Both the position numbers and the translations under genes were made by a program. 64,000 nt of DNA, from NCBI GenBank assembly GCA_033283265.1, contig JAWMQN010000002.1:310001-374000 (forward strand), in the 5' to 3' direction. Below, piece by piece: positions 42,578 through 53,306 of this stretch. The notes under the pieces were generated by a model. It did not search any database, was not told the origin of the DNA, and was given only the letters and a program-made list of their open reading frames with translations. Source of the DNA: Mangrovimicrobium sp033283265 (GTDB lineage: Bacteria; Pseudomonadota; Gammaproteobacteria; Pseudomonadales; Halieaceae). Within the stretch, counting starts at the first letter, position 1, and each line of letters begins with the position of its first letter.

Positions 42578-43768
42578 TCAAACCAGGTTGGATATCGGCA
42601 CGACCGGGTCGACATCGGCCTCGTAGTCCACGCCGTCCACTTCAAAGCCGAACAGCTGGAGGAATTCGCGGCGGTAGCCTTCGAAGTCCGAGCGCTGGCG
42701 CAGGTTCTCGGTGCTGATGCCGTCCCAGAGGGCCGCCACAGCGTCCTGTATCTCGGGCTGCAGTTCCTTGCGGTCCGCGCGCAGGCGGCCTTCCTCGTCG
42801 AGATAAGGGGCATCGCTGTAAAGGGACTCGCGGAACAGGCCATCCACCTGCTCGATACACCCCTCATGCACGCCCTGCTCTTTCATCACCTTGAACAACA
42901 ACGCCAGGTAGATCGGCATGGCGGGAATCGCGGCACTGGCCTGGGTGACGACTGCCTTGAGTACGGAGACCCGTGCATCACCACCTTTCGCGGCGAGCCG
43001 CTCGCGGATATCGATAACCCGCTTGTCGAGATCCTTCTTGGCCGCACCAATGGTGCCGTGCCAGTAGATGTCCCAGGTCAGCTTTTCACCAATATAGGTA
43101 TATGCCGTGGTCTTGGCCCCGTCAGCCAGAACGCCGGCTGCATCGAGGGCCTCGATCCACATCTGCCAGTCTTCACCGCCCATCACCGCAACGGTGTTGT
43201 CGATTTCATCCTGGGTGGCGGCTTCCATATGGAAGTCCTGGACTTCCTCTTTATCGGTGTTGACGCCTTTCTGCACGCAATCATTGCCAATGGGCTTGAG
43301 CGTCGAATTGTGGATAACGCCGGTTACGGGGTGCTGTCGACGGGGCGCAGCCAGGCTGTAGACGACCAGGTCTACCTGGCCGAGGTCGGCCTTGATGGTC
43401 TCGATGGTTTTCTGCTTGATCTCGTCGGAGAAAGCGTCGCCGTTGATGCTCTTCGCGTACAGCCCCTTCGCTTCGGCAAATTTGTGGAACGCCGCAGAGT
43501 TGTACCAGCCCGCGGTGCCCGGCTTTTTCTCTGTGCCTTCCTTCTCGAAGAAGATACCCAGTGTAGCGGCGCCGGCGCCAAAGGCAGCGCTGATGCGCGA
43601 GGCCAGGCCGTAGCCGGTGGAGGCGCCAATCACCAGCACCCGCTTCGGGCCACCCGCGATGGGCCCCTTGCTCTCTACGTAATCGATCTGCCGCTTGACG
43701 TTGGCCTCACAGCCAAGCGGGTGGGTGGTGGTACAGAGAAAACCGCGAACACGGGGGTTGATGATCAT
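42578..43768 (-). CDS. fabV: Enoyl-ACP reductase FabV
   Basis: 396 residues, the normal size of FabV, which reduces the double bond of enoyl-ACP with NADH in fatty acid elongation. The nucleotide-binding loop is G-A-S-T-G-Y-G (48-54). The active-site pattern Y-x8-K is seen at Tyr235 and Lys244 (Y-W-H-G-T-I-G-A-A-K). FabV is much larger than FabI and is naturally less sensitive to triclosan in the cases studied. I see no fabI in the window, so this could be the main or an additional enzyme. Confidence 0.96.
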   Translation of the reverse strand: MIINPRVRGFLCTTTHPLGCEANVKRQIDYVESKGPIAGGPKRVLVIGASTGYGLASRISAAFGAGAATLGIFFEKEGTEKKPGTAGWYNSAAFHKFAEAKGLYAKSINGDAFSDEIKQKTIETIKADLGQVDLVVYSLAAPRRQHPVTGVIHNSTLKPIGNDCVQKGVNTDKEEVQDFHMEAATQDEIDNTVAVMGGEDWQMWIEALDAAGVLADGAKTTAYTYIGEKLTWDIYWHGTIGAAKKDLDKRVIDIRERLAAKGGDARVSVLKAVVTQASAAIPAMPIYLALLFKVMKEQGVHEGCIEQVDGLFRESLYSDAPYLDEEGRLRADRKELQPEIQDAVAALWDGISTENLRQRSDFEGYRREFLQLFGFEVDGVDYEADVDPVVPISNLV

Positions 43769-43880
43769 TGCTTTTTGCTTCCTGGTAATGACTCTGGTAC
43801 GTGGCGCCCGCGGTACTGCCGCAAGTCACCGGGGACTGCTTCTGACTGCGCAAATTCTAACACAGCAACCCGCGCCGGAT

Positions 43881-45662
43881 TCAGGCTGAAACCATGCCGC
43901 TGTGATCCTCGGCATTGGTTATCCACAGGGTCTGGTAGGGCTGCAGATCCACCACCTCCTCCCGGGTCTGGAAGTGCGCGCCACTGATCAGGTCCACCCA
44001 GTCATCGGTGCCGATCAGGTTGATATCCGAGAGCGCCAGCGGGATCACCTCGGCGCTGATATTGCTGATGCAGAAGATGCTCTGGCGCCTATCCATGCTC
44101 TGGCGCCAGAACCCGCAGATGGCGTCACCCAGGTGGAGGGTGAACTGGGTGGCGTTGGGATGGAAGGCGGCCTGTTTCTGGCGAATGGCGAGCAGGCCCT
44201 TGAGCCGGCGGAAGACCTGGGCATGGGTGGTATCCTCGCGGGCCAGCAGGGATTCCAGCTCCGGGTAGTTCCACTGGTGCCGGTTGATACTGCGATACTG
44301 CCCGGTATTTTCCAGCCGCTGGTAATCGTTGCGGGTGCCCAGCAGGCTGTGGAGATAAATGCCCGGCACGCCCTCCAGGCCGAGCATGACCGCATGGGCG
44401 CAGATGAAACGATCGATACCCCAGGTGTCGGGCCCGGACAGGGTGCCCTGCAGCGCGTCGAACAGGGAGATGTTGATCTCGTAGGGCTTGCTCTCGCCGT
44501 TCTCCAGGGCGCGGAAGGACACGTGCCCGCCGAAACGCTCCATCACCGCCACCAGTTGTGCCAGTTCCTCGTCCGACAGCAGGCCCTCCGCCGGGCGCAG
44601 GCCGATGCCGTCGTGGGAGGCGATGAAGTTGAAATAGAAAGTGCCGTTCTGCGCCGGCGGCATGCTCATCAGCCAGGTCTTGAAGTGACTGTTGTTGCCC
44701 GTCACCAGGGTGTTCACCAGCAGCGGCGGCAGGGAGAAGTTGTAGATCGCGTGGGCCTCGTTGGCGTTGCCGAAATAGGAGAGATTCTCCCGGTTGGGAA
44801 TATTGGTCTCGGTGATCAGCAAGGTCCCGGGGCTCGCGTGTTCCACCAGGGTCCGGAACAGGCGGACGACCTCGTGGGTTTCATCCAGGTTGAGGCAGGT
44901 GGTACCTGGGATTTTCCAGAGGAAGGCCACCGCGTCGAGACGGAAGATGCGCACCCCGTTGTCCATGTAGTGGCGCACGATCTGCACGAACTGCTTGAGC
45001 ACCTCCGGGTTGCGGAAATCGAGATCGACCTGGTCGTGGCTGAAGGTACACCACACGTACTGCGTCCCCTCGCTGGTCTCTACTTCCCGCAACAGCGGCG
45101 AGGTGCGCGGCCGGACGACATCGCGCAGGTCCGCGTCCGGGGCCACGGTGTAGAAGTAGTCCCGGCCCGGGTCCATCCCGCGCTGGAAGTTCTCGAACCA
45201 GAGGCTGCGGCTGGAGCAGTGGTTGATCACCAGGTCGGCCATCAGGTTGTAGTCCCCGGCGATGGCCTGGATATCGCTCCAGTCGCCGAGAAATTCGTTG
45301 ACGCTGGAGTAGTCGAGCACGGCAAAGCCATCGTCGGAACTCCAGGGGTAGAAGGGCAGGATATGCACCCCGGTGAACAGTCCGTCGCCGTGGCTGTCGA
45401 AAAAGGACTTCAGGGTGGCCAGCGGTTTTTCATCCCCGGCCAGCAGGCTGTCGCCGTAGGTGATGACAATGTTGTCGCGCTGGTTCCAGCTGTTGACGTG
45501 GGGCACCGGGGGTTGGCCGCCGTCTTCCAGCCGCATGATCTGCAGGATGTCAGCGGCGAGATCGGGCAGCGGCTGTGTCAGCTCTGTGGCGTGGTAGATC
45601 GTGGTCAGGTGCAGCAGCACCCGGTCGAGCAGTTGTGCAGCGGGGTCAGTTGGCTGCGACAT
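43881..45662 (-). CDS. GH13_18 glycoside phosphorylase, predicted glucosylglycerate phosphorylase
   Basis: 593 residues. A (beta/alpha)8 GH13 barrel of the sucrose phosphorylase subfamily, with the nucleophile Asp243 (F-R-L-D-A-V), the acid/base Glu285 (I-T-E-T-N) and the transition-state Asp351 (S-H-D-G-I-G). Members act on sucrose, sucrose-6-phosphate or glucosylglycerate with phosphate, giving glucose-1-phosphate. Its neighbours synthesise glucosyl-3-phosphoglycerate, remove its phosphate and phosphorylate glycerate, which makes glucosylglycerate the most likely substrate; sucrose phosphorylase is the alternative. The ATG at 45662 has an AAGGGAGG site and overlaps the synthase gene by 17 bases. 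Confidence 0.8.
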   Translation of the reverse strand: MSQPTDPAAQLLDRVLLHLTTIYHATELTQPLPDLAADILQIMRLEDGGQPPVPHVNSWNQRDNIVITYGDSLLAGDEKPLATLKSFFDSHGDGLFTGVHILPFYPWSSDDGFAVLDYSSVNEFLGDWSDIQAIAGDYNLMADLVINHCSSRSLWFENFQRGMDPGRDYFYTVAPDADLRDVVRPRTSPLLREVETSEGTQYVWCTFSHDQVDLDFRNPEVLKQFVQIVRHYMDNGVRIFRLDAVAFLWKIPGTTCLNLDETHEVVRLFRTLVEHASPGTLLITETNIPNRENLSYFGNANEAHAIYNFSLPPLLVNTLVTGNNSHFKTWLMSMPPAQNGTFYFNFIASHDGIGLRPAEGLLSDEELAQLVAVMERFGGHVSFRALENGESKPYEINISLFDALQGTLSGPDTWGIDRFICAHAVMLGLEGVPGIYLHSLLGTRNDYQRLENTGQYRSINRHQWNYPELESLLAREDTTHAQVFRRLKGLLAIRQKQAAFHPNATQFTLHLGDAICGFWRQSMDRRQSIFCISNISAEVIPLALSDINLIGTDDWVDLISGAHFQTREEVVDLQPYQTLWITNAEDHSGMVSA

Positions 45663-46896
45663 GGCGCCTCCCTTGGCTACCGAATTCCTCGTAATCGGCT
45701 TCCACCGCGTCCCGCAACTGCTGCAGCACATCGGGGATCGCACTGATCACCCGGCTCCAGCTGGGAATGAAAGGACGCTCCATCGGGCGATCGAGGAACG
45801 CCTCGCCCGCTTTCATGATGTTCTCGGCAAACAGCTCCACCGCCTGCTCCTCGGCATGGATATCCAGAGACAGGCCGTTCATCACCGCGTCGTTGTGGTA
45901 GGTCTCGACAAAATCCAGGGCGATCCGGTAGTAGGTGGCCTTGAGTGAGCGGAAGGTCTCGGTATTGAAGGTAATGCCGCGGGTTGCCAGCTTGCGGAAC
46001 AGGGCCTTGGCGATATCGATGGACATCTTGGACAGCCCGCCCTGGTCGTTGTCCGCGGACAGGTCCTGGTGCTTGTGATCGTAGACATCGGCGATATCCG
46101 CCTGGCACAGGCGGTTGTTGGCGAAGTTGCGGTACATCTCCGAGAGCACACCGATTTCCAGCCCCCAGTCGCTGGGAATACGGATGTCGTTGAGTACGTC
46201 CCTGCGGAAGGAAAACTCCCCCGCCAGCGGATAGCGGAAGCTGTCCATGTACTCGATGTACTCCATCTCACCGAGGATTTTCTTCAGCGCCCGCAGCAGC
46301 GGGGTGACCAGCAGGCGGCTGACGCGGCCGTTGATCTTGCCGCCGGCGACCCGGGCGTAATAACCCTTGCAGAACTCGTAGTTGAAGCGCGGGTGCGCCA
46401 CCGGATAGATCAGGCGGGCCAGCAGGGAGCGCTCGTAGGTGGTGATGTCGCAGTCGTGCAGGGCGACCGACTCGGCCTTGCCGGAGGCGAGTACATAGCC
46501 CATGCAGTACCAGACGTTGCGACCCTTGCCCATCTCGCGCGGCGCGAGGTCCTGTTCGCGCAACTGCGCATCCAGCGCCTTGAGGCGCGGCCCGTCATTC
46601 CACAGCACCCGGTGATGCTGGGGCAGGCGGTCGAAAAACTTCAGGGCGCTGCGGTACTGGTCCTCGTCGGCGCGATCGAGCCCGATCACGATCTGCGAGA
46701 GATACTTTGCCGGCGCCAGCTCCTCCAGCATCGCCGGCAGGGCCTCGCCTTCGAGTTCCGAGTACAGCGAGGGCAGGATCAGCCCCATGGGCCGCTCGCG
46801 GGAAAATTCGGTCAGCTCCCGCTCCAGGTCGTCGAGCGAGCGGTGGGACAGGTTGTGCAGCGTGGTGATGATGCCGTTCTGGTAGAAGTCGCCCAT
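45646..46896 (-). CDS. gpgS: Glucosyl-3-phosphoglycerate synthase (GT81)
   Basis: 416 residues from the ATG at 46896, which has a GAGGA site. The GT-A fold shows the metal motif H-D-C-D (147-150), and G-K-G-R-N-V-W (124-129 area) is a donor-binding loop of the family. The enzyme joins a glucose (from an NDP-glucose) to 3-phosphoglycerate, the first step in making the compatible solute glucosylglycerate. A mannosyl-3-phosphoglycerate synthase is the nearest alternative, but the GT81-type sequence and the GH13 phosphorylase next door favour glucose. Stop and start codons of the neighbours overlap or nearly touch. Confidence 0.82.
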   Translation of the reverse strand: MGDFYQNGIITTLHNLSHRSLDDLERELTEFSRERPMGLILPSLYSELEGEALPAMLEELAPAKYLSQIVIGLDRADEDQYRSALKFFDRLPQHHRVLWNDGPRLKALDAQLREQDLAPREMGKGRNVWYCMGYVLASGKAESVALHDCDITTYERSLLARLIYPVAHPRFNYEFCKGYYARVAGGKINGRVSRLLVTPLLRALKKILGEMEYIEYMDSFRYPLAGEFSFRRDVLNDIRIPSDWGLEIGVLSEMYRNFANNRLCQADIADVYDHKHQDLSADNDQGGLSKMSIDIAKALFRKLATRGITFNTETFRSLKATYYRIALDFVETYHNDAVMNGLSLDIHAEEQAVELFAENIMKAGEAFLDRPMERPFIPSWSRVISAIPDVLQQLRDAVEADYEEFGSQGRRHVAAN

Positions 46897-46898
46897 TA

Positions 46899-47774
46899 TT
46901 ATCGTTCCTCTGTATATGCGGGATGCACGCCCATGGCTTCCAGCCATTGGCTTACACCTTCGGCCCAGCCTGCGGGTCCGTAGCCGGTGCTGTAAGTTGT
47001 ATTTTTGGTTCTGTGCAGTGGCGGAAACTTGTGCGCGGGCGAGCGTATGACCAGCGCGCTCTCCGCCGCTTCGAGCATCGCGATGTCGTTGCCACTGTCA
47101 CCGATGGCGATAGCGTGCAGCGGGGCCGGGTATCCCGCCCCGCGGTAGGCGTCACACAACCAGCTCAGCGCCCGCCCCTTGTCGCAGTCACCGGCGAGAG
47201 TCAGGAAACGCCCGCCCTGCAGTGGATTGGCAGCGCGCTCGCGCAGGGCCGCGATAAACTCCTCGCGCCGCTCAGGGCTACCCAGCCAGGCGACGGGCTC
47301 ACTGTATTCGCGCTGGTTGGCCAGTGCCGCCGCCGCGGGACTGAGCCCGGTCAGCGCCGCGACACCCTGCGCGCCCTCGCGCTGGAAGGAGGTGAACTCG
47401 CCGGCAAAGCCGGCCTCGAGTTCGGCCAGTACATCCAGCCAGTGCTGGCGCGGCGCGGACATTTCGCACACCCAGTAGTCGCCCACCGCAGTGGTGCCCT
47501 GTGGCTGTGCCGGGAAATAGCCCTGGGGGATAAACACCGCCGCGCCGTTCTCGACAATGAAGGGGTGCTCGCTGCCAATTGCCTTGCGCAGGACATCGAG
47601 CTCCGCCCGGGTCTTGCTGGTGTTGGGAATCACTGGCACCGCCGCCGTGCGCAACCAGTCCAGCAGGGGTTTTGCCGGCGCGAAGCCGTAATCGTGATGA
47701 TCCAGCAGGGAGCCGTCCATATCGGTGAAAATCAACAGGCCCTTCGCCGACGCCACGCGCACTCCCACAGTCAT
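46899..47774 (-). CDS. Glucosyl-3-phosphoglycerate phosphatase (HAD, MPGP type)
   Basis: 291 residues. A HAD phosphatase with motif I F-T-D-M-D-G-S (Asp18 and Asp20), motif II P-N-T-S-K-T, a conserved Lys in D-C-D-K-G-R, and motif IV I-G-D-S-G-N-D-I-A-M. The overall layout with a Cof-like cap matches mannosyl-3-phosphoglycerate phosphatase, whose bacterial relatives also take the glucosyl form. It would release glucosylglycerate from the product of the adjacent synthase. It overlaps the glycerate kinase gene by 4 bases. Confidence 0.85.
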   Translation of the reverse strand: MTVGVRVASAKGLLIFTDMDGSLLDHHDYGFAPAKPLLDWLRTAAVPVIPNTSKTRAELDVLRKAIGSEHPFIVENGAAVFIPQGYFPAQPQGTTAVGDYWVCEMSAPRQHWLDVLAELEAGFAGEFTSFQREGAQGVAALTGLSPAAAALANQREYSEPVAWLGSPERREEFIAALRERAANPLQGGRFLTLAGDCDKGRALSWLCDAYRGAGYPAPLHAIAIGDSGNDIAMLEAAESALVIRSPAHKFPPLHRTKNTTYSTGYGPAGWAEGVSQWLEAMGVHPAYTEER

Positions 47775-48667
47775 ACCCTCACACCCTCAGTATAGGTGTG
47801 CGACTGGATGCTTCGCTGCCCGTCGAGGGAAAAAAGGTGGTTGACCTTCGGCGGCAGGGTGCGCAGGCAGTGCTCGGTCAGCCGCTGGTAGAACTGGATG
47901 AACCGCGCCACCTCCTCCTCGCCCATCACCCCGGCGCCGCTCCGACTGGCAGCCAGTTTCTGCTCCTGCTCAAGGCGCCAGCCGTAAACGCAGTCGAAGG
48001 ACGGCGCCTGCAGCATCATCCAGCGGTCTGCGAGGGCGTATACGGGCGGAAAATCGCGCGCCAGCACCCCGTTGACATACTCGCGCCAGACGCCGCTGGC
48101 GTCCTCATCCGCCTCGAGCGTATTGACTGGGCGAATCAGCTCCTGGTCGCTCTGTGGCGTCGCCCCCATGCACCAGCCCTCGAGCAGCACCAGGTCGACG
48201 CCCGCGGCGACCTCGTCCCAGTCAGCTTCCGGCCGGCGATCGTCCCTGGCCTTGTCGAAACGCGGCACCCGCACGGCGTCCCCGGCCAGCAGTGCCTCCA
48301 CCGTGGCGAGCAGAAGTGCCATGTCGTGGGTGCCCGGTACCCCGCGGGTGCGCAGCAGGGGGTGAACGCTGCGCCCGAGCTCACTGCGCTCGGCAAGGGT
48401 CAGGTAGAAATCATCGAGCGACAGCGCGATGCTGCGCAGCCCGCACTCCTGGGCGAGGAAGGCCAACAGGTAGTCGCAGAGGGTGGACTTGCCGGAACCC
48501 TGGCTGCCGTTGAGGCACAACAAGCTGGCCCGGCCAGCACCAGAATGGTGCCCGGCAATCTCCCGCGCCATGGGGTCGAACCATTTCTGTGCGCTGCTGA
48601 GGTAGTCAGGTGTCAGGCTGTGCGTCTGCAGAAATGCCTCACACCAGTCAGGCAGTTGCTCTGCCAT
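47771..48667 (-). CDS. Glycerate kinase (P-loop type, D-glycerate 3-kinase-like)
   Basis: 298 residues. Walker A is G-S-Q-G-S-G-K-S-T (54-62); the lid-like segment R-G-V-P-G-T-H-D is typical of the plant-type glycerate 3-kinase, a P-loop kinase distantly related to phosphoribulokinase and pantothenate kinase. V-L-L-E-G-W-C-M-G is the strand that carries the second acidic residue. It converts glycerate to 3-phosphoglycerate, either an acceptor for the synthase or an exit into glycolysis. First gene of the four-gene operon; the ATG at 48667 lies 59 bp from a palindrome. Confidence 0.83.
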   Translation of the reverse strand: MAEQLPDWCEAFLQTHSLTPDYLSSAQKWFDPMAREIAGHHSGAGRASLLCLNGSQGSGKSTLCDYLLAFLAQECGLRSIALSLDDFYLTLAERSELGRSVHPLLRTRGVPGTHDMALLLATVEALLAGDAVRVPRFDKARDDRRPEADWDEVAAGVDLVLLEGWCMGATPQSDQELIRPVNTLEADEDASGVWREYVNGVLARDFPPVYALADRWMMLQAPSFDCVYGWRLEQEQKLAASRSGAGVMGEEEVARFIQFYQRLTEHCLRTLPPKVNHLFSLDGQRSIQSHTYTEGVRV

Positions 48668-48725
48668 GTTTTGTCCGCTTTTGTCAGAGGCCTTTACGGA
48701 AAATTAGCAGAAACCATGCCAAGGG

Positions 48726-48738
48726 CACCAAATTGGTG
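48726..48738. repeat. 13 bp palindrome upstream of the glucosylglycerate operon
   Basis: The 13 bases 48726-48738 form a perfect palindrome around a central A (CACCAA / TTGGTG). It lies 59 bp before the ATG of the glycerate kinase, in the only gap between this operon and aceF, so it could be an operator. The binding protein is unknown. A TAATTT hexamer nearby on the minus strand is a weak -10. Confidence 0.4.
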
Positions 48739-48758
48739 AGGCGAGCGCCAGTCGAGCG

Positions 48759-48797
48759 CGCCACAGGCCCCGCCGCCAGCGGCCTGGGCCCGTGGCG
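48759..48797 (-). terminator. Possible hairpin after aceF
   Basis: Just past the aceF stop, arms CGCCAC (48759-48764) with GTGGCG (48792-48797) and an inner AGGCC/GGCCT pair make a stem with a 6-base bulge. No T-run follows on the minus strand, so it is at best a weak or Rho-assisted terminator. Confidence 0.3.
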
Positions 48798-48800
48798 CCA

Positions 48801-50426
48801 TCAGAGGATCGCGCCGCGAATATCGCCCAGCAGACTGACAACCTGGGTCAGGAAGCGCCCCGCATCGGCACCATTGACCACCCGGTGGTCATAGGAGAGC
48901 GATACCGGCAGCATCTGCCGCGGCACAAAGGCCTCGCCGTCCCAGACCGGCGCCGTCCGGGTGCGCGATACTCCGAGTATGCCCACCTCCGGGGTATTGA
49001 TGATGGGCGAGAAACCGGTACCCCCGATCGCACCGAGGCTGGAGATGGTGAAACAGCCGCCCTGCATCTGGGCCGCAGTCAGCTTGCGCTCGCGCGCCTT
49101 GTCGGCAAGGTCCAGCACTTCCTCGGACAGTTCCCAGATACCTTTCTTGTCGACATCGCGGATCACCGGCACCAGCAGGCCTGCGGGGGTATCCACGGCG
49201 ATGCCGATATGCACGTATTTCTTGAACACCAGGGACTTGCCGCCGTCCGCCAGCGAGGTGAGAAACCGGGGATTGTCCTTGAGCGCCACGGCGCAGGCCT
49301 TGAGCAGGAAGGGCAGGGGCGTGACGCGGGTGCCGCGCTTTTCCGCCTCCTTCTTCAGCGAGGCGCGGAAAGCCTCAAGTTCGGTGACGTCCGCATCGTC
49401 GTACTGGGTGACGTGGGGCACATTGAGCCAACTGCGCTGCATGTTGTCGGCGGTGAGTTTGTCGAGCTTGCTGCGCTCGGTAACCTCGACCTCACCGAAG
49501 CGGGCAAAGTCCACCTCGGGAACCTGGGGAATACCCGCACCGGCGACCGCCGCCGCGGGTGTGCGCATGCGCTCTTGCGAAAAGGCGTGCAAATCCTCCT
49601 TGAGGATACGGCCCCGGGGGCCGGAAGCCTTGACCTGGCCGAGATCGATACCGAACTCCCTGGCCAGTTTGCGCACGGCCGGGCCGGCGTAGGCTGACCT
49701 GCCCGCCGCAGTCGCCGCGGGGGCCGGCGCGGTGGCAGCAGGAGGCGAGGGCTTGGCGGGCGCCGCTTTTTCCGGCGCCTGTGGCTCGGCGGCAGGCGCG
49801 GGCGTTGGCCCCGGGTCGCTGGAGGGAGTCGCGCCCGCCACTTCCAGCAACAGCAATTCGCTGCCCTGGCTGACCTTCTGCCCCTCTTTTACCAGGATCT
49901 CCAGCACTTCCCCGGCTGCCGGGGACGGCACTTCCATGGAAGCCTTGTCGGACTCCAGCACCACCAGGGAGTCTCCCTCCGCCACCCTGTCGCCAACCGC
50001 GACGGTGATTTCCACCAGGTCCACTTCTCCGTCGGTGCCAATGTCCGGCACTGGCACTACCTGGGAACTGCTGCCCGCGGGCGTCGCCGCGGCGACCGGG
50101 GCTGTGTCCTCCGCCGCGCTGGCCTCAGCCTGTTGCGGCTCGGGCTCGGGCGCCGCCGGCGTTACATCCGCGCTTGCAGTGTCGCCCCCGGCGGCGCTTG
50201 CCACCACCAGGATCGGGGCGCCCTCGGCCAGTTGCTGGCCCTCGGACACGAGTATTTCCAGCACCTTGCCCGCCGCCGTCGAGGGAATCTCCATCGACGC
50301 CTTGTCCGACTCCAGCACCACCAGCCCCTGTTCCAGGCCTATCTCATCGCCGACCTTTACCAGGATCTCGATGACTTCCGCCTCACCGCCACCGATATCG
50401 GGAACGGTTACTTGCTCATTCGCCAT
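48801..50426 (-). CDS. aceF: Pyruvate dehydrogenase E2, dihydrolipoyllysine acetyltransferase
   Basis: 541 residues with two lipoyl domains, about 1-75 and 123-197, each with the lipoylated Lys in E-S-D-K-A-S (Lys42 and Lys161). They are joined by Ala/Pro/Glu-rich linkers. The E1/E3-binding domain lies at about 245-282 (G-P-A-V-R-K-L-A-R-E-F), and the catalytic domain ends with S-Y-D-H-R-V-V-N-G-A-D. It carries acetyl groups from E1 to CoA and forms the core of the complex. Enterobacterial AceF has three lipoyl domains; two is the common number elsewhere. It is 16 bp after aceE. No lpd (E3) gene is in the window. Confidence 0.96.
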   Translation of the reverse strand: MANEQVTVPDIGGGEAEVIEILVKVGDEIGLEQGLVVLESDKASMEIPSTAAGKVLEILVSEGQQLAEGAPILVVASAAGGDTASADVTPAAPEPEPQQAEASAAEDTAPVAAATPAGSSSQVVPVPDIGTDGEVDLVEITVAVGDRVAEGDSLVVLESDKASMEVPSPAAGEVLEILVKEGQKVSQGSELLLLEVAGATPSSDPGPTPAPAAEPQAPEKAAPAKPSPPAATAPAPAATAAGRSAYAGPAVRKLAREFGIDLGQVKASGPRGRILKEDLHAFSQERMRTPAAAVAGAGIPQVPEVDFARFGEVEVTERSKLDKLTADNMQRSWLNVPHVTQYDDADVTELEAFRASLKKEAEKRGTRVTPLPFLLKACAVALKDNPRFLTSLADGGKSLVFKKYVHIGIAVDTPAGLLVPVIRDVDKKGIWELSEEVLDLADKARERKLTAAQMQGGCFTISSLGAIGGTGFSPIINTPEVGILGVSRTRTAPVWDGEAFVPRQMLPVSLSYDHRVVNGADAGRFLTQVVSLLGDIRGAIL

Positions 50427-50442
50427 TGCAACTCTCCCCTGA

Positions 50443-53091
<2,649 letters not shown>

Positions 53092-53257
53092 GCTCACCTC
53101 GTGTCGTTAACGTATTGAGTGCCGCACTTATAGTTCCTTTATGAAACTTTTATCGCATGCACCACCGTCTGACTGGGGAGCGAAGAGCGTGGAATGCCCG
53201 GTCGCTACCTGCAGCGCCCGAACACCCTACCCCATAATGGCTTCGATTGGAATATTG

Positions 53258-53272
53258 GTTCTATTTTAGAAC
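53258..53272. repeat. AT-rich inverted repeat between aceE and the M16 protease gene
   Basis: Bases 53258-53272 form GTTCTA / TAGAAC arms with a 3-base TTT centre. It lies 35 bases past the end of the protease gene and about 167 bases before aceE. It could be a weak regulator-binding site. It is not a terminator of the usual kind, as the stem is short and AT-rich. Apart from this, the 215 bp gap shows no recognisable feature. Confidence 0.35.
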
Positions 53273-53306
53273 TTGTGTTTGGAGCGAAATTTCCCGCCCT
53301 CTTTGG

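Noticed and set aside
43902..45746. A 614-codon open frame antisense to the GH13 phosphorylase gene
   Set aside because: Same cause; no signal, no ribosome site, and residue composition typical of an antisense shadow.
53258..53272. PdhR-like operator upstream of aceE
   Set aside because: The nearby inverted repeat does not match the ATTGGT-x3-ACCAAT type of site, and it is closer to the end of the M16 gene than to aceE. Kept only as a repeat.
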